From assembly GCA_017463865.1 (NCBI GenBank), contig JAFTOI010000031.1:1-34150 (forward strand): a DNA stretch of 34,150 nucleotides. The letters are read 5' to 3'. This document shows, one piece after another, positions 15,114-21,479 of this stretch. Source of the stretch: Clostridia bacterium. GTDB lineage: Bacteria; Bacillota; Clostridia; Oscillospirales; CAG-272. Position 1 is the stretch's first letter, and every line of letters begins with the position of its first letter. The position numbers were made by a program, and so were the translations under genes. Below the pieces are notes generated by a model. It did no database searches. It saw only the letters and a list, made by a program, of their open reading frames with translations, and was not told the DNA's origin.

Positions 15114-16363
15114 TTCAGTTTCTCCGCGAGGTCGGCGAGGGCGATCTCCTCCTGTGCGCTGTCCTTCATCGAGCGCAGCATGGCGCGGCCGGTCTCGATC
15201 TCGTTTTCGCCGAGGATCAGCGTATAGTCGGCGCCGATCTTGTTGGCGTACTTCATCTGCGCCTTGAGCGAGCGGCCGACGAGGTCGCACTCGACGTAGA
15301 GGCCGCGATTCCGCAGTTCCTCGGCCAGCTGGAGCGCCTTGGTGGAGGCGGCAGCACCGAGCGAGGCAATGTACAGCTTGGGCGGCTGCTTGCCGGGGAC
15401 GGTGATGCCTGCGGCCTCCATGGCCATGATCAGGCGGGTGATGCCCATGGCGAAGCCGATGCCGGGCAGGCGGGGGCCGCCGATCTGCTCGGTCAGGCCG
15501 TCGTATCGGCCGCCGCCGCAGACGGTGCTCTGCGCACCGATGCCCTCGGCGATGAACTCGAAGACGGTGCGGGTGTAATAGTCAAGGCCGCGGACAATGG
15601 CGGTATCGACCTCGTAGGCGATGCCCAGTGCGTCGAGCGCCTCGGTCAGGCCCTTGTGGTGGTTGGCGCAGTCGGGGCAGAGGTGGTCAAGGGTGCGGGG
15701 CGCGCCCTCGGCGATCTTGTGGCAGATGGGCGACTTGCAGTCGAGGATGCGCAGGGGGTTGGTCTTCAGGCGCGCCTGGCAGGTGGGGCAGAGCTCGGAC
15801 TCATGCGCCGAGAAGTATTCGACCAGCGCGGCACGGTAATTCGGGCGGCAGGTCGGGCAGCCGATGGAGTTGATGTGCAGCTTGATGTTCTTCAGCCCGA
15901 TCTCGCGCAATACCGCGTCAGCGACGGCGATACTGGTGGCGTCGGCGGCGGGAGTCTCGGTGCCGTAGAGCTCGGTGCCGAACTGATAGAACTCACGCGA
16001 ACGGCCGGCCTGAGGCGCCTCGCAGCGGAAGCAGCTGATGATGTAGAACAGCTTCAGCGGCATGGCGTCGGAGCAGCGGCCGTGCTCGATGATGGCGCGG
16101 GCGATGGACGCCGTGCCCTCGGGGCGGAGGGTGATCGAGCGACCCTCGTCACCGCGGTCGAGGAAGGTGTACATCTCTTTCTGGACAACGTCGGTCGTGT
16201 CGCCGACGCCGCGGCGGAAGAGCTCGGTCGCCTCAAAGGTGGGGGTGCGGATCTCGTCAAAGCCGTACCGCGTGGCAACCGCGCGGGCGGTCTCCTCGAT
16301 GAACCGCCAGGTGGGGATCTCCTCGGGCATGATGTCGAATGTGCCCTTAATTTTCTGAATCAT
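15110..16363 (-). CDS. hisS: Histidyl-tRNA synthetase
   Basis: A 417-residue class II synthetase that charges tRNA-His. It begins IQKIKGTFDIMPEE; motif 2 is visible as TLRPEGTASIARA near residue 80, and the histidine-specific signature RGLDYYTRTVFEF lies near 255. The C-terminal anticodon-binding domain occupies about residues 320-417. A cysteine-bearing insert (SIGCPTC, LCPTCQARL, HLCPDC) at about 165-230 could bind a metal, a feature seen in many clostridial HisRS proteins. GGAAGGA precedes the ATG. It begins a minus-strand unit hisS-mazG-membrane protein. Its paralogue hisZ lies 5 kb away in the histidine operon. Confidence 0.97.
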   Translation of the reverse strand: MIQKIKGTFDIMPEEIPTWRFIEETARAVATRYGFDEIRTPTFEATELFRRGVGDTTDVVQKEMYTFLDRGDEGRSITLRPEGTASIARAIIEHGRCSDAMPLKLFYIISCFRCEAPQAGRSREFYQFGTELYGTETPAADATSIAVADAVLREIGLKNIKLHINSIGCPTCRPNYRAALVEYFSAHESELCPTCQARLKTNPLRILDCKSPICHKIAEGAPRTLDHLCPDCANHHKGLTEALDALGIAYEVDTAIVRGLDYYTRTVFEFIAEGIGAQSTVCGGGRYDGLTEQIGGPRLPGIGFAMGITRLIMAMEAAGITVPGKQPPKLYIASLGAAASTKALQLAEELRNRGLYVECDLVGRSLKAQMKYANKIGADYTLILGENEIETGRAMLRSMKDSAQEEIALADLAEKLK

Positions 16364-16421
16364 GGTTTTATCCTTCCGAAAAAATTTGATATTGAAAAAT
16401 CTGATCGCAAGCGTAAAGCTG

Positions 16422-16493
16422 TGTCATCCTGAGCGCAGCGAAGAATCTTTTCCTTCGTCAAAATTCTTCGTCGCTCTGCTCCTCAGGATGACA
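16422..16493. repeat. Dispersed inverted repeat of the TGTCATCCTGAG type
   Basis: A 72-base imperfect palindrome begins TGTCATCCTGAG and ends CTCAGGATGACA, with inner arms AAGAAT/ATTCTT. This is a repeat type known from intergenic regions of many bacteria. It lies between hisS and the deacetylase gene and explains most of this 180-base gap. No T tract follows on either strand. Confidence 0.85.
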
Positions 16494-16545
16494 GACTTGC
16501 TGCGTTAGACAGTAAACTTTCAGCAAAGGCATTGCCCTCGCCCAT

Positions 16546-17340
16546 TTACCCCAGCTTGGTCACCACGCCGGGCTTGCATTCGACGGGCTGGTCGTCGACG
16601 CCGAGCCAGACCGAGATGGCGGACGGGTTGTACGCCATGGTGCGATCAGCCGACAGCACCAGTGCGCGCTGGGCCATGACGTAGTCGTAGATCTCGATGT
16701 TGGTGGCGTACCAGGTCTTCTCGTCGCCGCCTGCGGCCGCGCAGAACTCTTCGATGATCTCCCAGTTGTCGTTGTCGGCGAACTCGTAGCTGTGGCCCCA
16801 GATGTAGAGCAGCTGGCCCGGCCAGCGGCGCTTGCGGAAGCCATCGAGCTTCGCCATGATGTCGTGCTTGTGGTGGCAGGTCGGGTGCCAGGTCAGGAAA
16901 TCGTCGGGCGTGATGTAGCCGTTGGTGGCCTTGGTGGTGCGCGAGTAGACGATGCCCAGCGCACGCAGCTGGTCGATGACTTTCTGGTTATAGGTGCCGA
17001 AGGGGTAGGACATGCCCCGCACGGGGTAGCCAACGAGCGCCTCGAGGTTGCGGCGATCCTCCATCACCTCATAGATGAGCTCCTCAGTCGAGGTCAGCTC
17101 GAGGAAGGGGTGGGTCAGCGTGTGGACCGACACCTCATGGCCGGCGTAGAGGGAGGCGACCTCGTCGGCGGTGACGTAGCCGTCGCGGCCGAACTTGCCC
17201 GAGTTGAGGTGGAAGGTGCCTTTGATGCCGTGTTTGTTAAAGATTTCGATCAGCCGGCGGTCATGGGTACGGCCGTCGTCGTAGCTCATGGTCAGCGCAC
17301 GGGTCTTGCCCTGCGGATAAAGATTAGCTTGTACGCGCAT
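16546..17340 (-). CDS. Polysaccharide deacetylase-like protein (NodB fold), probably cytoplasmic
   Basis: A 264-residue protein with carbohydrate esterase 4 features: SYDDG with Asp21/Asp22, a metal-binding HTLTH (His73, His77), the SYPFGTYN motif, and a late GHSYEF. No signal peptide is present, so it may act inside the cell or leave by another route. The family deacetylates N-acetylated sugars, but this branch (ending in DNDNWEIIEEF ... WYATNIEIYDYV) is often annotated without a tested substrate. The ATG at 17340 was chosen for the GGAGGT site 8 bases upstream; an ATG at 17376 has no such site. It is a single-gene unit divergent from tRNA-Val. Confidence 0.88.
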   Translation of the reverse strand: MRVQANLYPQGKTRALTMSYDDGRTHDRRLIEIFNKHGIKGTFHLNSGKFGRDGYVTADEVASLYAGHEVSVHTLTHPFLELTSTEELIYEVMEDRRNLEALVGYPVRGMSYPFGTYNQKVIDQLRALGIVYSRTTKATNGYITPDDFLTWHPTCHHKHDIMAKLDGFRKRRWPGQLLYIWGHSYEFADNDNWEIIEEFCAAAGGDEKTWYATNIEIYDYVMAQRALVLSADRTMAYNPSAISVWLGVDDQPVECKPGVVTKLG

Positions 17341-17381
17341 GATGATTACCTCCGATGGATGGGTAAATTTATTCATTATCT

Positions 17382-17409
17382 ATTATATCACAAATATTCC
17401 GCGTGTCAA
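17382..17409 (-). promoter_or_regulatory. Promoter of the deacetylase-like gene
   Basis: Minus-strand -35 TTGACA (17404-17409) and -10 TATAAT (17382-17387), both consensus, with a 16-base spacer. Confidence 0.8.
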
Positions 17410-17450
17410 GAAAAAATCGGCGCTTTGCGTATTTTGTCGGGCAAAAAGTC

Positions 17451-17479
17451 TTGACAAAGCCGCCAATGTGGTGTATAAT
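17451..17479 (+). promoter_or_regulatory. Promoter of tRNA-Val
   Basis: Consensus -35 TTGACA (17451-17456) and consensus -10 TATAAT (17474-17479) with a 17-base spacer. The tRNA starts 11 bases after the -10 box, leaving almost no 5' leader. Confidence 0.85.
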
Positions 17480-17489
17480 AATCAAGTAC

Positions 17490-17566
17490 GGAGGCGTAGC
17501 TCAGTTGGTTAGAGCGTTCGGTTCACATCCGAGAGGTCATGGGTTCGAGCCCCCTCGTCTCCACCA
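17490..17566 (+). tRNA. tRNA-Val (anticodon CAC), CCA encoded
   Basis: A 77-base cloverleaf can be folded. The acceptor stem is GGAGGCG/CGTCTCC. The D arm contains GCTC...GAGC. The anticodon arm TTCGG-TTCACAT-CCGAG places CAC at positions 34-36, reading GTG for valine. The T arm is ATGGG-TTCGAGC-CCCCT and contains one T/C mismatch. CCA is encoded. A short open frame across this gene is an artefact. Confidence 0.93.
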
Positions 17567-17574
17567 GAATAAAG

Positions 17575-17603
17575 AAAAAACGCTGATTTCTCAGCGTTTT
17601 TTC
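17575..17603. terminator. Bidirectional terminator between tRNA-Val and the DUF6514 gene
   Basis: Stem AAAAACGCTGA/TCAGCGTTTTTT with a four-base loop and T tracts on both strands. It ends the tRNA transcript and also the converging minus-strand gene. Confidence 0.92.
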
Positions 17604-17628
17604 TTGTTTTGACGTGATTCGGCCCCGA

Positions 17629-17868
17629 TCAGGACAGCTTGACGATCAAATCCTCCACCACATCGTGCAGATGGATCAACTCCAGCTCTAACTCGTTGCA
17701 GCAGCGCACCAGCTGCTGGAGGGGGGCATATTTTTGACACACGTCCGAGATCGTCTGCATGATGATCGGGCAGCCATCGTACTCTTTGACAGCCGCGATA
17801 CCGAACGTCGTGCGGGGATTGGCATCATCGATGTACTCCTCGCGCACGACGATGTAATGACAGTTCAT
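17629..17868 (-). CDS. DUF6514 family small protein
   Basis: A 79-residue soluble protein. The pattern NCHYIVVREEYI ... TFGIAAV, an I-x-D-V segment (TISDV), and a C-terminal CNELELELIHLHDVVEDLIV agree with the DUF6514 family, small proteins found mostly in Clostridia and of unknown function. A GGGAGAAAG ribosome site precedes the ATG. It stands alone between two non-coding stretches and converges on tRNA-Val. Confidence 0.75.
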   Translation of the reverse strand: MNCHYIVVREEYIDDANPRTTFGIAAVKEYDGCPIIMQTISDVCQKYAPLQQLVRCCNELELELIHLHDVVEDLIVKLS

Positions 17869-17949
17869 ATCAGCTTTCTCCCATCTTCCTGCAGGAATGC
17901 AGACCGCAGATAAATACTTGCTGTCGCTTTCCGCAAGGCATAATGTGCA

Positions 17950-17997
17950 GAATGGTATTCAAGTTAGGCTTAGCTTCGCCCGTCTCGAATACCATTC
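17950..17997. repeat. Inverted repeat with 11-bp perfect arms
   Basis: GAATGGTATTC (17950-17960) pairs with GAATACCATTC (17987-17997) across a 26-base loop. It lies between the DUF6514 gene and the stop of the secreted-protein gene. There is no T tract, so a terminator function is unsupported. Confidence 0.75.
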
Positions 17998-18021
17998 CGC
18001 CATTGCCGGTCAAATCCTATG

Positions 18022-18435
18022 TTACGGGCAGGTTTCGGTATCCGAAATCGAATCCGACTCGCTTCCCGTGCTGCTATATGCGGTGATGTCAGCTACGGCT
18101 TTGTAGGTAGTGCCACTGGTTGCGTTAAAGTACAGTTCAAGTCCGAGTGAACGTACAGAAGAACCACTAACGCTATCTACAAAAACCCATTCTCCGTCAA
18201 CATCTTCGTATACAGTAAGCGTACCTTCGATTGAAGTGGTAACACCAAATACACGACCTACATCAACAGTAGCAGAACCTGTCCCGTTGGGAAAACTGAC
18301 CTCAACGATGATACTGCTCATGTTACTCCAATAAGGACTTACTGTTTCCCCAGGCGTAACAGTTGCTGCCAAGGTTGGAATAACCAACATCGAAGTAATC
18401 AGCACTGCAAGAACAAAGGATATGATTCTTTTCAT
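18022..18435 (-). CDS. Small secreted protein, function unknown
   Basis: A 137-residue exported protein: a signal peptide with cleavage near IPTLA (about residue 23), then a Ser/Thr/Val-rich, apparently all-beta mature part (for example SFPNGTGSATVDVG and YEDVDGEWVFVD), ending in a Cys-Pro pair. It resembles short secreted beta-rich proteins common in Clostridia, but I cannot name the family. The GGAAGGAGGT ribosome site is excellent. It is separated from the ECF sigma/DUF4367 pair upstream by a terminator and about 120 bases of AT-rich DNA, so it probably has its own promoter, which I could not define. It is a candidate target of the neighbouring sigma factor. Confidence 0.72.
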   Translation of the reverse strand: MKRIISFVLAVLITSMLVIPTLAATVTPGETVSPYWSNMSSIIVEVSFPNGTGSATVDVGRVFGVTTSIEGTLTVYEDVDGEWVFVDSVSGSSVRSLGLELYFNATSGTTYKAVADITAYSSTGSESDSISDTETCP

Positions 18436-18557
18436 TTTTTTACCTCCTTCCGAAAATATTACTTATTTAAACGTATAAAACTCCCAAACCTCACGCTAAT
18501 TTTGAAATTTTTGAATTTTATTTTTAATATTATTACTTTTCACTACTTTACGACACG

Positions 18558-18592
18558 AAAAACGGCTATGTATCGTAATCGAAACATAGCCG
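18558..18592 (-). terminator. Terminator after the sigma/DUF4367 operon
   Basis: Minus-strand stem CGGCTATGT/ACATAGCCG with a 12-base loop, followed by five T residues, six bases after the stop of the DUF4367 gene. The remaining AT-rich stretch down to 18436 shows nothing else recognisable. Confidence 0.87.
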
Positions 18593-18598
18593 CCTCTT

Positions 18599-19282
18599 TC
18601 AATTAACGCTTTCCGCAAGTTTCAACAACTCATCTGCAGACATATTTCCGGTTATAACATACGAATATTCATTATCATGCCAAACAATGGTTCTTTGTTG
18701 TCCAACCTCAGTGGCAGTTAATGTTATTAACCCCGGGTACCCATTAACTTGTATATCCTTCATTACTGACTCCTCATTAGAAATATACGCATCAAAACTT
18801 TCGAGAAGACCTTGACGGTAAATGATTAAAACTGTATCGCTTTCATAATCTATACTCATGCTGCTTTGACTTTTTCTAACCTCATACCGCACAAACTCCT
18901 CCCCGAGGCCGCGCGGTTCGCGGTACTCCAATATCTCCGTCGGTGCGACCACCTCTTCTTCGCGCATGAATGAAACTGCGATGCTCTCCTCGTACCACTC
19001 GACGATCGCATTGACGATCGCTTCGCGCACGGCTTCGATGCTCAGCATCGCCGCAAAGCCGATCGACATCACGATCAGCGCGATCATGGCGACACGCTTG
19101 GCATACAGCAGAATCGGCGTCGGGCCGCGTTTGGCGCGCTTCACAATCCGCCGCTTCGCGCGCGCCGACAGCTGCATCGCCGGGTCGGCCGCGTGATATT
19201 CCTCCAGCTCCCGCCGCCCGGCATGCGGGGCGGCCGCATAGAGCATCGCGTCGAACATATCAATTTGTGGTGTTTTATCCAT
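18599..19282 (-). CDS. Membrane protein with DUF4367 domain, probable anti-sigma partner
   Basis: A 227-residue single-pass protein: a basic cytoplasmic N-terminus of about 58 residues (ARAKRRIVKRAKRG), one membrane helix at about 62-84 (VAMIALIVMSIGFAAML), and an outer C-terminal part with the DUF4367 signature (IVWHDNEYSYVITGNMSADELLKLA). DUF4367 proteins are typically encoded next to ECF sigma factors in Firmicutes and are thought to regulate them. The start overlaps the end of the sigma gene by eight bases with GGAGGGG upstream, which indicates translational coupling. A TTG three bases upstream is in frame but is not needed. Confidence 0.8.
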   Translation of the reverse strand: MDKTPQIDMFDAMLYAAAPHAGRRELEEYHAADPAMQLSARAKRRIVKRAKRGPTPILLYAKRVAMIALIVMSIGFAAMLSIEAVREAIVNAIVEWYEESIAVSFMREEEVVAPTEILEYREPRGLGEEFVRYEVRKSQSSMSIDYESDTVLIIYRQGLLESFDAYISNEESVMKDIQVNGYPGLITLTATEVGQQRTIVWHDNEYSYVITGNMSADELLKLAESVN

Positions 19283-19847
19283 CAAATTCCCCTCCCATCA
19301 TTTTCCGCAGGGATTCCCTCGCCCGATTCAGACGCGAGCTGAACGCCGTTTCCGATATCCCCAGTGCCTCCGCCATTTCCCTGTCCTTGAAATTATATTT
19401 GTATTTCAACAGGATCGCATGCCGCTGCCCTTCGGGCAGGGCGTCGATGTACTGCGCCAAACGCCGCATGTTTTCGTTCGTGATCAGGATGTGCTCCGGC
19501 GCCAGCGTCGGATCGGCGATATCGTGCTCAATCTCCTCCTCGTCCTCTTCGATGATCAGCGTCGTGGTCTTGATCCGACGCTTGTTCTTGCGGTAGAAAT
19601 CCCTGACCGTGTTCTTCGTGTATATAACGAGCAAACCGATCGTATCCTCACGCTCCAAATTGTAAAATTTTTCTATGGAGCGATAGACCTTGATATAGGT
19701 CTCCTGCACCATATCCTCTGCATCCTCTTTGTTGCCCAGCATCTTGAGGGCAATGGAATACATATGATCGCCGTGCTCTTTCACCAATTCATCGAAGAAG
19801 TCTCCGTCGATCGGGTCGAGCGCGGCAATAAGGGTAAGTAAAAACAC
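19275..19847 (-). CDS. ECF-type RNA polymerase sigma factor
   Basis: A sigma-70 family protein of about 190 residues. Region 2 is visible as LGNKEDAEDMVQETYIKVYRSI near residue 40, with a following basic stretch (DFYRKNKRR). An acidic linker (EEDEEEIEHD) separates it from region 4 (PEGQRHAILLKYKYNF ... ALGISETAFSSRLNRARESL), a helix-turn-helix. It directs polymerase to a dedicated regulon, usually envelope stress or signalling. The start is uncertain: a GTG at 19847 has GAAAGG at good spacing, while a TTG at 19856 lies almost on that site; no ATG is near. It has its own promoter and is coupled to the DUF4367 gene. Confidence 0.9.
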   Translation of the reverse strand: MFLLTLIAALDPIDGDFFDELVKEHGDHMYSIALKMLGNKEDAEDMVQETYIKVYRSIEKFYNLEREDTIGLLVIYTKNTVRDFYRKNKRRIKTTTLIIEEDEEEIEHDIADPTLAPEHILITNENMRRLAQYIDALPEGQRHAILLKYKYNFKDREMAEALGISETAFSSRLNRARESLRKMMGGEFDG

Positions 19848-19889
19848 GTCTAACAACCTTTCTGATGTGGATTTGGCTTGATTACCGTT

Positions 19890-19918
19890 ATTTTATCATA
19901 AAGAGGGCATTCCTTCAA
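19890..19918 (-). promoter_or_regulatory. Promoter of the ECF sigma operon
   Basis: Minus-strand -35 TTGAAG (19913-19918) and -10 TAAAAT (19890-19895) with a 17-base spacer, about 43 bases from the start codon. It looks sigma-A-like, so autoregulation by the ECF factor is not obvious. Confidence 0.6.
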
Positions 19919-19968
19919 CTTATTTCGACAAATTTGTTCGTTTATATCGTCGTTTCGCTATTTTTGTG

Positions 19969-19997
19969 TTGAGTTTTTCATGACTTTATGCTATAAT
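19969..19997 (+). promoter_or_regulatory. Promoter of the 352-residue protein gene
   Basis: A -35 box TTGAGT (19969-19974) and a consensus -10 TATAAT (19992-19997) with a 17-base spacer, divergent from the sigma operon promoter. Confidence 0.72.
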
Positions 19998-20043
19998 TAT
20001 TTATTGTTCCCCCACGACAAAAAGCCGCAAAGGAGGCCGCCTC

Positions 20044-21102
20044 ATGACCCCGCTTCGCCGCGCCGCTGACTTTCTCCTCGCCCATGCGAATCCCTCTATC
20101 CGCTATCGCACCCGCACCGAGCTGCTCGGCGAGACCGTCCCGCCCGATGAGACGGCCGCGATGCAGGCCGAGGTGCTCGCCGAGCCGATCATTGCGTCGA
20201 TCATCGCCTGCCAGAAGGAGAACGGCTGGCTGGGCAACGGCTTTCACGGGCCGAACAAAAACGCCGGCCCCTACGAAAATCAGGAGGTCGGCACAAAATA
20301 CCTCGGCGAAAAGCTCCCCGACCGCGGCGCGCCCGTCCTGCGACGCGCGATGGAGGCCTTTGCGGCGGTGCCGCTGACCGACCCGTGCTACCGCACGAAG
20401 GGAAAATATTTCGACGAGTTCAAGCTGGCCGCCAACGGGCAGAACATCATCCGCTGTGCCTGCATCGCGCGGGCCGGCTACGCCGACCGCATCGACATCG
20501 CGCCGCAGATCGGGCTGGCGCTCGACTCCTTCCGCCGGGTGCTCGAGGTCGACTCGATCCTCGACATCTCGCGCGTCGTCAAAAGCGCTGGGCGCCCCAA
20601 GCGGGTCTTCAACGCCGACGAGCGCTGGCCTTGCTGCTATCACCTCGACATCCTCGCGCACACCGAGGCGTGGAAGACGCCCGACAACATCCGCATGCTG
20701 GCCGACGCTGTCGCCAAGCTGATGCGCACCGACCGCCCCGAGGCGCAGGTCGGCGCCGACTCATGGGTGGGGCATGTTCTGGGAACGATCGGATGTCTCA
20801 AAGAAGGCTACACCCTCGGCTATGATGCTGAAGGGCGGCACTATACCTATCTTGACCGCGTCGAGTGGCTCTGCCGCTGCGGCGTCGCGCCCTATCTGCC
20901 GGCGTTGCAGGAGGAAGTTGACCGGCTTGCCTGTGCCGTCAACGCCGACGGTGTCTGCGAAACCGATGTGGACGAGGATCAGCTGCGCGGCTTCAGCACC
21001 TACGGCGGCCAGCAGCTGGAGGTCGACTGGAAGTCTCCGGTGCGGCGCGCCTGTGACGTGACCTTCCGCGCGGCGCTGTGTGTGCGGTATGCGGGAAAAT
21101 AA
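20044..21102 (+). CDS. Unrecognised 352-residue protein, possibly an alpha-alpha toroid fold
   Basis: A soluble, helix-rich protein without signal peptide or membrane helices. I do not recognise a named family. Short stretches such as QKENGWLGNGFHG (near residue 57), PCCYHLDILAHTEAW and GTIGCLKEGYTLGYD recall terpene-cyclase/prenyltransferase-like toroids, in which a Q-x-x-x-G-W element recurs, but the repeat is not regular enough to assign function. AAAGGAGG precedes the ATG, and a dedicated promoter lies 47 bases upstream. It is a single-gene unit converging on tRNA-Glu. The coding bias matches the neighbouring GC-rich genes, so it looks resident rather than newly acquired. Confidence 0.75.
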   Translation: MTPLRRAADFLLAHANPSIRYRTRTELLGETVPPDETAAMQAEVLAEPIIASIIACQKENGWLGNGFHGPNKNAGPYENQEVGTKYLGEKLPDRGAPVLRRAMEAFAAVPLTDPCYRTKGKYFDEFKLAANGQNIIRCACIARAGYADRIDIAPQIGLALDSFRRVLEVDSILDISRVVKSAGRPKRVFNADERWPCCYHLDILAHTEAWKTPDNIRMLADAVAKLMRTDRPEAQVGADSWVGHVLGTIGCLKEGYTLGYDAEGRHYTYLDRVEWLCRCGVAPYLPALQEEVDRLACAVNADGVCETDVDEDQLRGFSTYGGQQLEVDWKSPVRRACDVTFRAALCVRYAGK

Positions 21103-21104
21103 AA

Positions 21105-21127
21105 AGCCTTCCCCGCCGGGGAAGGCT
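21105..21127 (-). terminator. Hairpin with T tract on the minus strand
   Basis: Perfect 10-bp stem AGCCTTCCCC/GGGGAAGGCT with a three-base loop. T residues follow only on the minus strand, so it is oriented as a second terminator behind tRNA-Glu. It starts two bases after the stop of the plus-strand gene and may also protect that mRNA's 3' end. Confidence 0.75.
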
Positions 21128-21160
21128 GAACAAGCGTTCGCTGGGTTTTCGAGAAAAAGA

Positions 21161-21190
21161 AAATCCTGAACGCTTTCGCATTCAGGATTT
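21161..21190 (-). terminator. Terminator directly behind tRNA-Glu
   Basis: Stem AAATCCTGAA/TTCAGGATTT with a ten-base loop; on the minus strand a T-rich tract follows (TTTTCTTTTTC). It is adjacent to the tRNA CCA end. On the plus strand the tract is shorter, so any action there is weak. Confidence 0.82.
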
Positions 21191-21191
21191 T

Positions 21192-21266
21192 TGGTGACCC
21201 CTGGGAGAATCGAACTCCCGTTTTCGCCGTGAGAGGGCGATGTCTTAGCCGCTTGACCAAGGGGCC
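21192..21266 (-). tRNA. tRNA-Glu (anticodon CTC), CCA encoded
   Basis: A 75-base cloverleaf on the minus strand: acceptor GGCCCCT/AGGGGTC, anticodon arm TCGCC-CTCTCAC-GGCGA placing CTC at positions 34-36 (reads GAG, glutamate), T arm CGGGA-GTTCGAT-TCTCC close to the family pattern, and CCA encoded. It stands alone, with its own promoter and terminator. Confidence 0.93.
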
Positions 21267-21284
21267 TCGGTTGACTGCTCTAAT

Positions 21285-21313
21285 AGTATACCACAGCTTT
21301 CGGAAAAATGCAA
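21285..21313 (-). promoter_or_regulatory. Promoter of tRNA-Glu
   Basis: Minus-strand -35 TTGCAT (21308-21313) and -10 TATACT (21285-21290) with a 17-base spacer. Confidence 0.72.
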
Positions 21314-21331
21314 GCCTTTTTTTGCGATTTT

Positions 21332-21361
21332 TTGCGATTTGTTGTCATGCACAAATCGCAA
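21332..21361. repeat. Inverted repeat upstream of the his operon promoter
   Basis: TTGCGATTTG (21332-21341) pairs perfectly with CAAATCGCAA (21352-21361) across a ten-base loop. A further TTGCGATTT copy sits just before the left arm. It lies between the divergent tRNA-Glu and hisZ promoters and is not followed by a T tract. It could be a protein site or a structural element. Confidence 0.7.
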
Positions 21362-21405
21362 CAGTAAAACCCTTGCAAAAATCTTGCCAGTTGCCCAATA
21401 AACTT

Positions 21406-21437
21406 CACTTGACTAATTCACTAAAGTGTGTTATCAT
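21406..21437 (+). promoter_or_regulatory. Promoter of the histidine operon with a possible TrpR/HisR-family operator
   Basis: The -35 TTGACT (21409-21414) and -10 TATCAT (21432-21437) are 17 bases apart. A 23-base element with arms CACTT/AAGTG (21406-21428) covers the -35 box and spacer and contains two ACTAA boxes exactly eight bases apart (21412 and 21420). E. coli TrpR operators show the same 8-bp-spaced ACTAG design. Some Firmicutes control his genes with a TrpR-fold repressor (HisR/YerC), so an operator is plausible but inferred. Confidence 0.68.
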
Positions 21438-21479
21438 ATACGCATTGAGTTAGAACTACCATTTGGAAAGGATATCACC

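Noticed and set aside
16364-16545. T-box or amino-acid leader before hisS, and likewise before aspS and hisZ
   Set aside because: No specifier stem, T-box sequence or terminator/antiterminator pair could be found; the hisS gap is filled by the dispersed inverted repeat.
17403-17612. Short plus-strand frame containing VAQLVRAF
   Set aside because: It is the conceptual translation of the tRNA-Val gene, a known annotation artefact.
20044-21102. Squalene/hopene cyclase assignment for the 352-residue protein
   Set aside because: Only scattered QxxxGW-like pieces are seen and the catalytic DxDD motif is absent.
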